Source: Lottia gigantea (Eukaryota > Mollusca > Gastropoda > Lottiidae). From it: a stretch of 64,000 nucleotides of DNA. This document shows, piece after piece, positions 37,501 to 51,851 of this stretch (position 1 is the first letter of the stretch; each line of letters begins with the position of its first letter). The position numbers were made by a program, and so were the translations under genes. The stretch covers positions 2,935,165 to 2,999,164 of the forward strand of contig NW_008708401.1 in assembly GCF_000327385.1 (NCBI RefSeq). The letters run 5' to 3'. Below the pieces are notes generated by a model. That model was not told where the DNA came from, ran no database searches, and worked only from the letters and a program-made list of their open reading frames with translations.

Positions 37501-40500
37501 ACAGTCTGCATTTTTAGTAAGGCCGGAGGAAGAAGGTGCTCAATTCGATGAAAACTAATATTGACCACAATCTAATGTGACCCTTACCTTATCTGAAATT
37601 TTAAACTAAAAGTATCTTGCTTTTAATTTTAGCAATAATCATTTGAAGTAATTGGCTTAACATCATCATAGAAAAGATATAATAAGTGATTGGTCTTAAA
37701 TCGAAAGGAAAATAAATTCAGATTGTCACTAACTCCCTAGAAAAATATTTCTACTGGGCATAATAGATCTTAAATTTAATGAACATGTTGTTTTAGTTGC
37801 GGCAATCTTCAAAGATAACTTATAAAACAATTATATTTTTAAAATGGATTACCTTAACTTTATTAAGAGATGGAAATGACAACAGTTTAAATCTAAACGT
37901 GAAAGGTAGATAAAGAGGACGATCATTGCAGATAATTGTCATTACGCCCTATTACAACAAGCCTGGTGACAAAATAGACACTTCATTTCGTTTACTTTGT
38001 GGCTCAACCTGTTCATTGTTTAATTACCGTGTTTCAATTATCCGCTTAATAAGTAATAGTCTCGTTATTTTATTAGCGCTGTCATTAAAGACTTCAGAAA
38101 GCTAATAGAAAATGTCAACAACTCACATCTCATTAACATTTTACTCGTAACAAGGCGACGATTAACTTACACACTTCGTAATTGATCACAAGGAGAAAAG
38201 CGAAATATTCAGATCAAACGTGCCTTTTATATCGCTTTCGAATTACCTACTTCCTCCCTCATTCCTTTCAGAAGTGGTAACAGGATAACAGACATAGAGT
38301 AAGGTAAGTTCCGTTTGCTAATTTGTTACAGCGGGTTAAGCCAAGGTTCAACTCTTGGGCCCTGCTTACTCATTATTTGTATTAAAGAATTTCAAGTTTA
38401 GAAGCGATGGCTATTCAAATCCAACAGGTGATAATGTTTTTTGAAGATTTTGAAGATCAGTCGGACGGATAAAGCAAACCCATATTGCTTTATTTGAACC
38501 TTTTTTTGTTTCTATTTGATAACATACAAACTTCGAGTTCGATCAAATGAAATATTAAATTTAAACTGGATTATTATGAGGAATAAAAGGTAGTTTATGT
38601 TAATTTTATGTCAGTATTTATGAGTTCAACATGCATAAAGTGTATATTTATAACTATGTTAATGGTATTTAGAGTAATAATAATAAACTATGCCAGTCTA
38701 CGGGGAATTAAAAACTAATAAGACCTGTCACTATATCGGGTTCACAGGATGTCATGATTAAGACCCACACTGTATGCAACTTCGTGTACTTAAAGAACTA
38801 CGGGTAAATACATCTTCATTAAATAGGTGTACAAAAAGACAAATAGTGTAAAGAATTCCAAGTTTAATGACTTACACGGACTATGTAGACAGCATAAATG
38901 ACTCGGTAATTTTTTTAGACAATATTAATGACGCATTTTCTTTGTAAAAAGAATTCCAAGACTTTACAGACAATACATAAATGACTCTTAGACTTTGTAT
39001 ATAGCAGTACATGACACTAAGACTATGTAGTCAGCATAAATGACTCGTTGACTTGCAGACATTATTAATGACTCGTAGACTTTGTTGACAGCATAAATGA
39101 CTCGTAGACTTTGTTGACAGCATAAATGACTCGTTGACTTTGTAGACAATATAAATGACTCTTATATTAGACTTTGTATACATTATAAATGACCCGTTGA
39201 CGTTGCAGACAGTAGAATTGACTAGTAGACTTTACTGCTAGACAATATCAATGACTTGTAGACTTTGAAGACAGTATCAATGATCTGAATTATATTTATA
39301 GTTTGTAGACAGTATCGAGGATAGTGTAAATGACTCGCAGAATATGCAGACGGTATATTATATGATATGAACATTTTGCACAATATTTAAGTAACTCTCA
39401 TACTTTTATGATTCCTTGGCTTTGTAGACAGTATAAACGACTCTTAGGTTTTGTAGATAATATAAATGACCCGTAAACTTTGTAGGTAGTGTAAATGACT
39501 CGTAGACTTTGTAAACATGTAAATGACTCGTAGACTTTGTAGATAGTGTAAATGACCCGTAGACTTCGTAGACAGTGTAAATGACTCGCAGAATTTGTAG
39601 ACAGTATAGATGACTCGTATACTTTGTAGACAGTGTAAATGACTCGTAGACTTTGTAGACCGTGTTAACGACTTGTAGACTTTGTAGACCGTGTTAACGA
39701 CTTGTAGACTTTGTAGATAGTGTAAATGACCCGTAGACTTTGTAGACCGTGTTAACGACTTGTAGACTTTGTAGATAGTGTAAATGACCCGTAGACTTGG
39801 TAGACAGTGTAAATGACTTGTAGACTTTGTAGACAGTGTAAATGACTTGTAGATAGTGTAAATGACTCGTATACTTTGTAGACAGTATCAATAACTCGTA
39901 GACTTTGTAGATAGTATAATTGAGTCGTAGACAGTATAAATAACACTAAGACTTTGTAGACACTGTGTATGATTTTGTAGACGGTATTAAACTCTATGTA
40001 CAAAACTTTAAATAGTTCTACTCTCATACTTTGGAGTCAGTAGAATTGACTCACAGACTGCGGAGAATACAACGGACTCAAGAATCAAAACTTAACCAGT
40101 TTGAATGATATTTTGCGTATGGTATGAGAGAGAGAAATACAGTGGAGAAATAAAGTACACGAGAAATCAGACAGGAGGCGGAGCAGTGTAGATATTTTAT
40201 CACAAGTTGAATTAGTAGCGACACGTCGAAAGTTTACCCATGTCATCAACTTTATTATGTCTGCCCCCAATGGGGCGTAGCTTTACTACTTCAAATCTGT
40301 CAAGCTGTCAGAAGGATACCCAATCTTGTAAACTAAACGCTTTACTCTATATTAAATACTTTTAAACGAGCATGTGCTTACAATTGTGAAGATAACGACG
40401 GGGGTTAGCCATCAGAAACCCGATTTTCAATTCAAACACAATCTTATTCACATAATTCATCTTACTTAAATTGTCGTATATTGTATTGTAGCATACCAGA

Positions 40501-41000
40501 GAGGAACAATTTAATCAAAATATTGGCCAGACGATTGAAATAACGGCCCTCGAGGCATTAATACATATTGAAAGAGGGGAGCGGAATACAAGGTGAAGAC
40601 ATGTATTTTGAAAAGAAACTGTAGACAAAGAAAGATGTGTTAAATGAATTAAGTGAATAACTCGACAAAACAGAAGTGTTCAACAATTTTCTCATAGAGG
40701 ATAACCTGTTTTACATGCACCATTCTTCTACTGATAACATGTGAATTTAGCATTCGAGACGTTTGTAGTCTACCAACATTTAAATTATTTCAAATATGGA
40801 TAGCTGATGGTCAAAGACGTGTAATCGGTTCGTGGTGGTTTTAGTGCTACAGTTTACTTTCATTTTCATGGATTTACTTCAAACCTTTAGGTGCATCGTA
40901 TGTCATTTGAATATAGACTAGACCCAAGACGGTCTTTTAGAGTCATTGCCCTGCATTATTCACAATCTAGTGAATAAGAGTTTCTAGTGGAACAGACAAA
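34594..41000. other. Intergenic region upstream of sFRP
   Basis: 6.4 kb without a supportable gene. Short ORFs (for example 34986-35336 and 36518-36802) lack splice context and recognisable domains. The segment 37900-38260 has noticeably higher sequence complexity, with several TAAT/ATTA homeodomain-type cores and few simple runs, and could be a regulatory element. A large minisatellite occupies about 38870-40010. Confidence 0.55.
38870..40010. repeat. 29-bp degenerate minisatellite, about 35-40 units
   Basis: Tandem units of the form GACTCGTAGACTTTGTAGAC followed by AGTGTAAAT, period 29 bp, best preserved over 39500-39870 and more diverged toward 38870. Some higher-order units are visible: the variant with CCGTGTTAACGACTTG occurs three times near 39660-39760. 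It lies about 1 kb upstream of the sFRP start. ORFs across it on the minus strand are repeat artefacts. Confidence 0.85.
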
Positions 41001-44000
41001 ATGGAGAAAATGTGTTGTTTTATAATATATGTGTTGTGCTGTTTAATATACCCAGTGTATGGGGATTACGATTACCGTTATTATAGTGATAATTATGGAC
41101 AAGGTGATTACCTTAGTGACTGGAATCAAGATTGGGCTACCATGAGCGGTGGTCGAATACAGAGACCGAAATGTATCGACATTCCATCCAATTTATCATT
41201 GTGTCAAAATATCGGCTACACAAGAATGAGACTGCCCAATTTATTGGATCATGATACCCTACAGGAAGTTACCAACCAAGCAGGATCATGGGTACCCTTA
41301 TTGGGTATCCATTGTCATCCAGACACTAAATTGTTCCTGTGTTCCTTATTTTCTCCAGTTTGTTTGGACAGACCTATTTTCCCATGTCGATCTCTATGTG
41401 AGAGTGTTAAGCAAGCTTGTATGGGTAGAATGCAACGGTATGGATTTCCCTGGCCAGATATGGTGAGATGTGATAAATTTCCAGTAGATAATGATTTATG
41501 TATTGAACAACAAAATCATGTTAAACGTAAGCCACATTTTTCTATATCTTTACTATTAAAGACGCCATTCAGCTTGAGTCAATTAAATAGCCATTCATTA
41601 CACGCATATATTTATCCAGCAAATTTATAAATTCACTGCTTATCTGAGGCACGTCATGTCACTTTTTGAATTAGAGATATTAGGCAGATATCACATTCTA
41701 ACAATATTCATTGCAACAATATATTATATTATTACCATCATGATTTACTAATAACAAGCATTTTTCTTCTTCATTTCTAGATGATAGAATTACAGGTACA
41801 ATGTATAGTTTTCATTCTGCACCCTTTTTCTCTTACAAACTTCAGTTTAATGGATGGTAATGATCATTGTCAGGGTGACAAAATTAGCTTAAGATTATTT
41901 TATTTCATTATTTCCAAGATGCCTTTGACTTTAGTATTTGAATACAGTAATCTTTAAAGTAAGAAATCAAAAGCTTAAATCGTTGCAAATTTTTTAAATG
42001 TGGATTATTACGTCACTCAAACTCAAATATTTGTTAGTGACGGCATACAGCGTCTGATATCAAAATTATTTTACAAAAATAATTACTTCAAACCTATATA
42101 CATTCCAAAAAGCAATTTCAAACGTCATGATTTCCATTATTTGAAGTTTGTAAAGAAATAGTTTCTATATGTCATCTAACACATAAATGGGATGAAGGAA
42201 TTTAGAATATTAATAATTTTATATGTCATATTTGAATTAACAATAGAATAGTTTTTATTCTCTAAATGAATATAACATACAGTTATTTTCTGAAATGATA
42301 CCGGGTTTTTGTCGTGTGAACTGACGTTTTTTATGTATATTTGTGTAACATTTTAACATAGAATTTGAATGTGACACTAATCTAACATGTAAAATGTGAA
42401 CTATTAGACTAGACATGTTGACAAACTTTCCTAACACTATATCTTCTTAACACTTGTTTTTAGTCCGAATATTTCTGTCTCCATAAAGGCCTCAGGCATT
42501 TAAATTAAAGAGAGAAAACCCCAAATAGAGGTCTCAGAACATTCAAATCTAAAAAGACTATAAGTTAGATTCTTGAGGATTTTATCAATACCATCTCCGT
42601 TGGTACTCAACCGGAAGTGAGGAATTGCGCCAAATTTGGTGCTGCCAATATCATGGATTTCAAATCAACATATCGAAATGATTGAATATGGAGGAATAAT
42701 AAAAAAAAATATCAATAATAGGCGATGGATTCAAATTGTGGAATCAATTATGAATCATGATTTCGATAAAATAGTGTTGACGTCTATTCCGCCAAATGAA
42801 ATAATTTCGGAACGGTGTATGAAAGTCTTCATTAACATTCCAATTTTTGCACAAAGTGTTTACTTCCGGTTGGATGGATTCGTGCAGTAGCTTCATGACT
42901 CAAACAGTAACAATGCCCTTTGCAGGACCACTGATGCCCATTTATTCCATTCTAAATCAAATAATCCTAACGTGCAAACGATACAATAATCAGACATATA
43001 TCTTTATGGATGTCGTTGGAGTTTACGGTTGAGATTGATAAATGCATTCTTGCACAGTGCCCTCCTGCAAATTAACAGGTGATACATATATATCTACGAC
43101 GTTTTCGGACTACTATTTACCATGTCTGAGGATTAGAATCAGATACCCAACTTTTCCAGGTTTCAGCTGTCAAACTTTGTCAATCTTTGTAGGTCACTGA
43201 TAGTGAAGCATTTAATGGATGTGATTGTTAAGCTTTACTTTAGAATTTTTATCGTCAATTTTTACTCAGATTACTTGATTGTCAAGACTTTGTTTGTCAA
43301 GCTTTACTTGACATCGATTGTCAAGCTTAATTTGATTTCATTTTCAAGCTTTGCTTTGATTTGATTGTCAAGTTAAACTTTGATTGTCAATATTCACTGG
43401 ACTTGATTATCAGACTTTACTTTGGTTGTCAAGCTATACTTTGAATGTCAAGCTTAATTAAATCGACTTTGAAAGTCAAACTTTTCTTGGATATTTGTTT
43501 GTCAAGCTTACTGGAAACTTATTGTTAATCGTTTAATTGTCTTCTTTCAGTTGAATTTAGTTTTCTTCGTTTTTATGCTAAAGCTAGACTTTTAATTATT
43601 TAAATTGGTTTTCAAGGTTTTAGATAACGTTGCTTTGTCAAACTTCATTGGAATTTGATTGTCAAACTTATCTTGAATTTGCTGTTTTAAGCCATAATCT
43701 TCTTTATTGTCAAATGTTCTGATTGATTTTGATTTTCAAGCATTTAAGGAAGCGTTTGCTTAGGTTTAGTTGTTGTCAAGCGTATGTCAACTGTATTGTC
43801 AAGCTTTATATGAGTAAGGTTGTCAAAGAGTTCACATGTACATTTCTAGTAAAATCTAGTTGGAAACACATTGGCTGTGAACAATTTAACATTAGAATTT
43901 TTGCTAATTCTGTATATTTACACAAGCTATAATATTCGCGACTATTTACTGTAGAAAAGTGTCTAGATTGGGGTATAAGTATAGAGTTATTGTTGAGAAG

Positions 44001-47000
44001 AAGATATTCAAGTGTGCTTTAATCTCTAGAATTAAATTTCACTGTCTGACATTTCAATCGGTAGGATTAGGTCAAAAGTATTAGAGATATTATTTATCTA
44101 AGATTTTACACGGCTTTATTGAATATAAAACTGCGACAGACTAAAATTAATATGGTTTCTCTAACCTAAATAAATTGCACAGCGGTGTATCACAGTAGGT
44201 TAGGATAACAAACATTATCATTATCAAAAGGAAAATCGTCTACATTCGGAAGTATCCTTCCTCTGTGTGCACCTTCAAGTAAAATTACATTACCTTGACG
44301 ATACTGGACACTTTTTCTTAAAACGCAATATATCTTGAATTGCCAATGTAATGGTGTAGAACTTGAACGTGGATATTAACACAGTTTGGTGGTATTAACA
44401 AATTTTGTTATCAAAATAATAATCATCTTCAATAGGAAATATACTTCCTCAGTGTGCACCTTGAAGTAAATCAAGTTGACGATTCTGGACATTTTTAAAA
44501 AATGTAATATGTGCTGAAATGGGAAAATTTAATGGTGTCGTATGAACAAAAGCATTCAGAAATCGAAAGAGAATATTCAGGTTCAATATTGACTATTCTT
44601 TTTGCCTTTAATCTTTTCCACCTGTAGAGTAAATGAAGCAAATTATACTAAATATTCTCTTTAAGATGATATCCTATGTTTCCCAAACAGTCACAAAGTG
44701 CATATTTGTTGGCTGTTATAATTATTTGTTTTATATTTTGGTGATAATATTTAATTATTGTGCCAAAACAATTTTAAAAGTTTGTATTCGATTGAGTTCA
44801 CCATACATCGGCTAGAAATATTTCGTATTGCAAGAAAACACGAGGCAAATTTCTCTCACAGTCAATTTTGAAGCCGGTTTCTGTAATACCCTTTCTATAA
44901 TTGAAAATAAGAGATAAGGAAAATCACTTAGAATTGATTAATGTCTTTATAAATATGGCATGAAAAAGAAACATACTTGAACACGTGTGCTTTCAATCAT
45001 TCACATTTTTCGAGAACCCTTGCCAACATGAAAGGTAAAAAAATGTGTGAAAAGTTTTTCAGATACTGATATAGTTTCAATCAGGGCTGTTGATTTGGGT
45101 GTATTTACCAGTTTTAAGGAATAGTCGGTCTCATTATCGAGATTTCAATGTGGTTTTCACTTCCAGTAGACCAGTTCAGAGCAGAAAGTTGTAATTTTAT
45201 TGTTTTAGGTTGCAAACGACACTAGAATATATAGAATTTGAAAAACGTGTGAATTGGTTTAATTGCTCTTTCTTCTCATCAGTCTGTTTCATTTTTAATA
45301 TTGTTTGGAAATTACTGGTTTCGACCATAGTGTAGCAATTCCCGGTAGATCTGATGTTGGTACTTTTCATATAAGGTCATCAAAGGTAATTTACAGATCA
45401 CCATCAAATCGTGGGCTATTGTGAGAGCTGGATTATCCAGCCTTTTTATTTGCCTACAAGCAACACAACAATTCATTGTAGTCTTGCTATCCAGATTTTA
45501 TATTTTTCAAAATATTAAAAATTTAAATTGCGTTTAAGTAAAAAAAATTCAACACATTAAGAATTTCAAGGTTTTCTGAACGTTGAGTCTCAGAATGAGT
45601 TGTTTTTCTACGGGACACCCCCTTTAATGGCAATAGATTTATTGTGATAAATAGCATGTCATATTGACATTGTATATTCAATATCATTCATATCTTTAAT
45701 TGGCACTTCATGTCGGTTAGAGTGGGTGTAATTCAAATTGATAAGAACAAGCATCCCATATCAGTTTTCACATATTTCTTATCATTCTTAAACTTAAGAA
45801 AATACTAAGAGCACTGCACCTGAGCTTTACAAACATGAGTGCATATCTATGAATGACATTTCCATCCGACATCCTTTTGAGTTTGACAATTTTTTCCGTC
45901 TGATAACTAATTGTTGCTTTGTATTTTTGCTCGTTTATCCAGTTCAGACGGGTAGTATTTTTCTCAGTGGGGTGGTTTTGTGTAAAACAAACTATTAAGT
46001 ACGCACCCACCCAGTTCAGCTTTGACATATCACAAAGTAATTGTTTGATTGAAATCTGAACAATACATGCCAACTTTTCAAGGGTTGAATAATTAAATAA
46101 ATAAAGGGTCGACTTTTTAAAACGACTTTCGTTTCGAGACATTAAATGTAAATAATAATTTGTGGTTTTTGCCCTTCCTAAATGATATATAATTCAGTAA
46201 ATTCGTACAGCCATTTTGCAACATTATAGTATATTGTGTATTCTTTTAAAAAAAAATGTGAGAATTTAGCAATTTGGCGTTTAGCAAGACTCCTTATGTG
46301 CCACTTACAGATTTAGCTAATAATTATAAGAAACTTTGTAATAGGTATATACTAAGCATCTATCAAGTATCTTTTGAAAAGTGTGGAACAAAAACCAAAT
46401 TGATATTGTAGCTTACAACAAATCCAGATTAAGGAATTGTAAATTTTCTCTATAGACTGCTCTGAATTGATAGTGACATACGCAGGGGACACTGAATTTC
46501 TTTAGCGGAAGGGAAAAACTTTCCATTTCATCTTTCCGTCTTTTAAAGTTATATTAACTTTTTTACAATGCATGCTAATATTTTATTTTAACAGTTATTT
46601 TAGAATTATAGATTAGTTAAAGCCAATTGAGCTCTTGGGAAGTTTAGAATCAATCACATTAGACATTAAAGTGATTGGAACGTCATCGTGGGACCTGCAT
46701 GCATTCCATTAGCAGCTTCGGTCTTGACAAACACGTGGGCGGTTTGATGGGCCATTGAAGGATGTTTTAAAGGATTGTAAATAGGTTTTCTAAAACAAAA
46801 AAAATATGTGTATCGGAGACACTTGTAGCATTAATTCACACCATTCCAATTTTCAATCAGACGTCTGTAGTTCCTGCTATTCCACTAAAACTAAGTGTTT
46901 GATGATGTTCAACATACGATGGTGTTTGGTTTTATACTCTCAATTGACTACAATGTAATAAAAATAAAAATATTTAGACTGATATAGTTGAACAAAATAT

Positions 47001-49629
47001 ACTGTATGTTAATAAAATAGATAAATCTAACGTTTTACTGTTACAGCAGATAATAATTGTACTTCCTGCAAACATCCCCTAACATTTGAAGCTATTGTGG
47101 ATAACTACTGTGGTGCCGATTTTGGTAAGTCTTTCTAATACTATAATTTTTTATTTATGATTTCCTTTCATGAAAAATATTGTATTGTGAACTTTTATAC
47201 CAAGAATTGTTATACTTTCGTTAGAGATACCAGGTATACAACGTTGTACACAACAAAAACGTGGGTACATGTACTAAAGGTTCAACTTTGACGACGACTG
47301 GCTATGCTAAAAAAAAAAATTCCCGTTTCTGATACAAAGGTGCGATTGGTAAAAAAAGTGCCGCATCTGTTCCTTTAATTTCATTACACAAAACCAATTT
47401 TACTAAAGGGGATACATATTTCAATTTCATAGTGCAAACTACATTTTTAATAATAGTAGGGGTATGGGTTTATTTCACAAACCAAAACGGTATAACACAT
47501 AATCCTGGATATTTTCAGTAATAGAAATAGGGAATACATATTTAACTGCATTGCACCAAATCGTAGATATAAGCTCTATTTTCAGTTATAGCACTGGGAA
47601 TACATAGTTGAATTTGATAATACAAGGCCGTGGATACAGGCTTTTTTCAGTAATAGTAGGCCTATTTGGGATACATTTATTAGTTCAATTCTGAGACAAA
47701 ATCATGAATAGAGAATGTATTTCTGTGATATACGTACTTTTATTTTTGCTTTGCATAAAACATTGGATATAGGCCCTATCTGTGTTTTCAATACACGCGT
47801 TCCTTCTCTATATTTTCATTAAGATCGTTCACTGTGTCCAAGTGACAGAGAATGTTTCATTTAGGACATTACTCTCTGTGAACAGCTTGTTTCTCAATGG
47901 GTAAATTGACGCGAATTAAAGTGTCAAAGATTACATCAAAATAGCTGCGGATAAACCCATTATACTTATCTCTGCATCACGGCTTAACCACCCTGGCAGA
48001 TTTACATACTGCTCCACATTCAACAAAAAGGGTCATTTTATAAGGAGGTGTCAAGTATCTGGATACAAGTAACATTAATATTTAGAAAATATCTGAAAAG
48101 TTAATCGGATACTTTGACATTTGGAGTAAAATAAGGTTCAGAAATAGCGAGTTATTGTGAGACGATTCAGATCTTTGTTATTGCGATATGATATTCGAAA
48201 TGATTATCTACGCTTATATTTAACCGTTTATTGTAAGAGAAAATAATTTTGCTCAGATAACAACCTATAAATCATAAAGTGACAGAAGTTATACATCAAT
48301 CTCGTTTAAAGCCACACTTGATATGAAACTTCAATAAAAACTTAGCCCATGTCCAAAAAATTCACCCAAAATATATCCGTTTCTGAGACAAAGAATCGAT
48401 TGGTCAAACGGATGGCGAACCTGCCTCTTTAAAAACTGATAGCCGAAGAGTACAGAAACCTAGGTGCCATATGAGCAGTTGATATTTTAATGAAGTAAAA
48501 TATGTATCACCGTAACCATAATTAGGCCTACTGTATGTATAAAACAGGGGAAAAACTTAAACAGGGGATTGTCTATGCTATGTTTATATATCGTATTACT
48601 TTTGCCATTTAAAGAATGAAATAAAATGTGTATCCCATCACAAAGTCGTTGTGTATTTTATCTGGTTTCAATTAAATGAAATGAAGCTACTTTCTCTTAT
48701 AATCAAATACTATACTTATATATATAGCTGGTTTATTTCAACTTCCTTTAAATGGAATGAAACAAAGCATTACGTCATATTGTTCCTTTGGTGCAAAAAT
48801 GTATCCTGTTATCTTAATGAACTATGAAATGTATCCTCTACCATTTAAAATCTGTGAAGTCTTCACTAATTTACAACCAAAGAAACTAAAAAAAAAAATA
48901 TTTTAATACTGTAAATATTGGGCCAGTTGATTTCAATTTCATTCAAATGAAATAAAACAGCATTACATCATATCCTTCTGTAAGTACAATAGAAAATGTA
49001 TCCTGTTATCATATGAATGTATCCCCTACCCCTGAGAATCTGTGATGTCGATTTGGGTTAAGAATGTTTTAAAATACTAAACCTTGTTCATATTTATATT
49101 TTCAGTGATAAGAGCTAAGGTTAATGAAATGAGAGACCTTCTGAATGGACATAAAGGATTTCTTTTGAAAAAGAAGAAGAAATTCTTCAAGAAAAATAAT
49201 ATTTCTAGAAAAGAACGTAAAAAGATGCTTCCAATGATCAAAAATGGAAAAGGGTGTTCTTGTGATATTGTGAATTCTACAGAAGAAAAATATCTCATAA
49301 TGGGAAATAAAGTGAATGATGAATTTTACGTATCATTTGTTACTCTTTGGCAACGAAAAAACAAAGACTTCAGACGTGCTATTCGCGCCATTAGGAAAGG
49401 GGAGATTTGTGAGGGCATCATACGTGAAATCACTGCCGGAGAAATGGACAAAGGCAAAAAGAAGGGATCTCGTAAAAAAGGGAAGGGCAAGGGAAGCAAG
49501 GGAAAGGGGAAGAAAAAGAAGAAAAACAAAAAGCGAAAGGGGAAAAGGAAAAACAAAAATCGTAAAGGAAGTTCTGGTTCAAGGAAAACAAACAAAAATC
49601 AAAGTAATGAAGCTACAGCTCCTAACTGA
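41001..49629 (+). CDS. Secreted frizzled-related protein with lysine-rich tail, complete
   Basis: Three exons, 41001-41526, 47047-47124 and 49106-49629, give 375 aa. A signal peptide covers residues 1-21. An acidic, Tyr-rich linker follows. The frizzled CRD has its ten cysteines at 58, 68, 105, 114, 121, 129, 133, 140, 157 and 167, with the family phrases MRLPNLLDHDTLQE and CRSLCESVKQAC. The netrin-like domain starts with CTSC (180-183) and continues with KNGKGCSCD and YLIMGNK. This resembles the SFRP1/2/5 group, extracellular modulators of Wnt signalling. Residues 316-375 are an extra tail with 29 Lys/Arg in 60 positions, encoded by near-pure purine DNA. Vertebrate SFRP1/2/5 stop soon after the NTR domain. 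An AATAAA is at 50172-50177. I cannot separate SFRP1, 2 and 5 in an invertebrate, so no symbol is given. Confidence 0.93.
41527..47046 (+). other. sFRP intron 1
   Basis: 5.5 kb. It contains a loose repeat array (43190-43830), a pair of inverted ACTTCCGGTTG words (42609-42619 and 42863-42873, 244 bp apart), and a more complex segment at about 46596-46745 that could be a regulatory element. The 84-codon ORF at 42636-42890 lies between the inverted words and has no coding support. Otherwise AT-rich with nothing recognisable. Confidence 0.5.
43190..43830. repeat. Degenerate short tandem repeat, unit about 20-28 bp
   Basis: Many imperfect occurrences of TTGATTGTCAAGCTTTACTT lie at irregular spacing in sFRP intron 1. 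The phrase TTGTCAAG recurs more than ten times. The spacing varies, so this is an old, eroded array. Confidence 0.7.
47125..49105 (+). other. sFRP intron 2 with two diverged repeats
   Basis: 2 kb. The segment about 47385-47770 has repeated blocks of TTTTCAGTAATAG then GGGAATACATA-like sequence at roughly 90-bp intervals. The segment about 48730-49040 contains two diverged copies (near 48732 and 48928) of a block with ATTTCAA-TTC, AAATG-AAT-AAAC, CATTAC-TCATAT and AATGTATCCTGTTATC. No exon is evident between the flanking exons. Confidence 0.55.
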
Positions 49630-50787
49630 GAAACTGTGGCGTAGAAACTACTTTTCATGTTCTAGGTAACCTTCCCTTGAAATTTATCATGTCACTCAAC
49701 TCGACTATGGCAATGTACTTCATGGCCAGAAGTTAGAATTTAGAAAATAATATATTATGGAACCTGGTCATGCTTCGTTTGCCTGAATAGTATCCAGAAA
49801 ATGGACTGGGAATTATATTCAAAGTAGCGGTGACATGATCAGAAATAAGCACATGTAACTTATTACTGTTGTTATTAGTGTGACGCCAGCGTGACAATAG
49901 TGTGACGCCAGTGTGACAATTTAAATTTTAAATGCATTTCGAAGGAAATATAAATGCGGTGTTCGATATCGTATTGTTGTGGAATTTTAAAGTGACTTGT
50001 TCGTTACAGATACAAGTCTGTGTGGTCCTAGCTCATTTCAATCCACAAACTCCATCTACCATCCATAGGTAGATCTAAAAACCAAACTTTGGACATTTCC
50101 AGAAGAATGGATAGATTTATGATGCTACCAGGCCACCACGTGGTTAATTTTGACTGAAATGAATAGGTTTAAATAAATCGAGTTCAATCAGGCAATACCC
50201 TTTTCCCAAATAATCACACAGAGCTTCAAACTTAGCCTATGCCTACATATGTGTACTCTTTTGTGCTATAGAAACATTAAGATGTTTGTGTACATATTAT
50301 ATATTACTGTTTTTGTTATGAGAGAATGTTGTGTTTGTTTGTTTATGGAACTTATTGTTATTCATTTTTTTGGATGAAAATTAGCACCCATAGACTTACT
50401 TGCTGTGTAAATGGTTTTCAGATTTCATATAGTGCAGATAAATATCATTTTTGAAACTCATAAAAAGTTTAGAATTTGCTATTTGACATTTATTCATTTC
50501 CCTTTATCATAGATTAAAAAATATGTGAACGTTTTGTTAGTAATGATAAATTGTTAAAGTAGAAATATGTAGTAAGTCTGTCAGATTAAAGCCAATTAAA
50601 GTCTACCATTGTTTGTTAATACCCAAACCCGTAGTGCTCAGCGTTTTCACAGTGTCTTTTATCAATAATTCCAGGAACCACTGTCGACCTAAAACAACAG
50701 CTTCTATTTCCAACCAATGTTTCTTATGTATTCCCAAAGTCCACAACTATAGACTTTAGAAGTCCACATCAATTTCGTATGTAACAC

Positions 50788-51851
50788 TACACTCTACCAG
50801 TCTATAACAATAAACTCTAGCAGTCTATAACAATAAACTCTAGCAGTCTATAACAATTAACTCTACCAGCGTATAACAATAAACTCTAGCAGTCTATGAC
50901 AATAAACTCTACCAGTGTATAACAATAAACTCTAGCGGTCTATAACAATAAACTCTACCAGTGTATAACAATAAACTCTACCAGTCTATTACAATAAACT
51001 CTACCAGCGTATAACAATAAACTCTAGCAGTCTATAACAATAAACTCTACAAGTCTATAACAATTCGCTTTACCAGTCTATAATAATAAACTATATCAGT
51101 CTGTAACAATTAACTCTTATTAGTCTTTAACAATAAACTATACCAGTCTATAACAATAAACTCTACCAGACTATAACGATAAACTCCACCAGTCTATTAC
51201 AATAAACTCTACCAGTCTATAACGATACACTCTACCAGTCTATAACAATACACTCTAGCAGTTTATAACAATAAACTATACCAGTCTATAACAATAAACT
51301 CTACCAGACTATAACGATAAACTCCACCAGTCTATAACGACAAACTCTACCAGTCTATAACGATAAACTCTACCAGTCTACAATAATAAACTCTACCAGT
51401 CTATAACAATACACTCTAGGAGTCTATAACTATAAACTCTACCAGTGTATAACAATAAAATCTACCAGTGTATAACAATAAACTCCACTAATCTAGAATA
51501 ATGAACTCTACCAGTCTATAACGATAAACTCTACCAGTCTATAATAATAAACTCTACCAGTCTATAACAATACACTCTACCAGTCTATAACTATAAACTC
51601 TACCAGTCTATTACAATAAACTCTACCAGTGTATAACAATAAACTCTTATCAGTCTATAAGAATGAACTCTACCAGTCTATAATAATAAACTCTACCAGT
51701 CTATAACAATAAACTCTACCAGTCTATAACAATAAACTCTACCAGTCTATAACAATAAACTCTACCAGTCTATAGCAATAAACTATACCAGTCTATAACA
51801 AGAAACTCTACCAGTCTATAACAAAAAACTCTACAGGTCTATAACATTAAA
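50788..51851. repeat. 23-bp minisatellite, about 45 units
   Basis: Continuous tandem array of AATAAACTCTACCAGTCTAT plus AAC, period 23 bp. Single-base variants (AGCAGT, CAGTGT, CAGCGT, ACGATA) are shared among subsets of units, suggesting amplification of blocks of several units. It starts about 1.2 kb after the sFRP stop codon. Confidence 0.9.

Noticed and set aside
39694-40027. Repetitive minus-strand ORFs (YTVYKVY-type)
   Set aside because: Lie entirely in the 29-bp minisatellite.
42636-42890. 84-aa ORF in sFRP intron 1
   Set aside because: No domain, no splice context, and it lies between inverted repeat words; probably chance.
49326-49595. Phe/Leu-rich minus-strand ORF over sFRP exon 3
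   Set aside because: Antisense shadow of the lysine-rich coding sequence.
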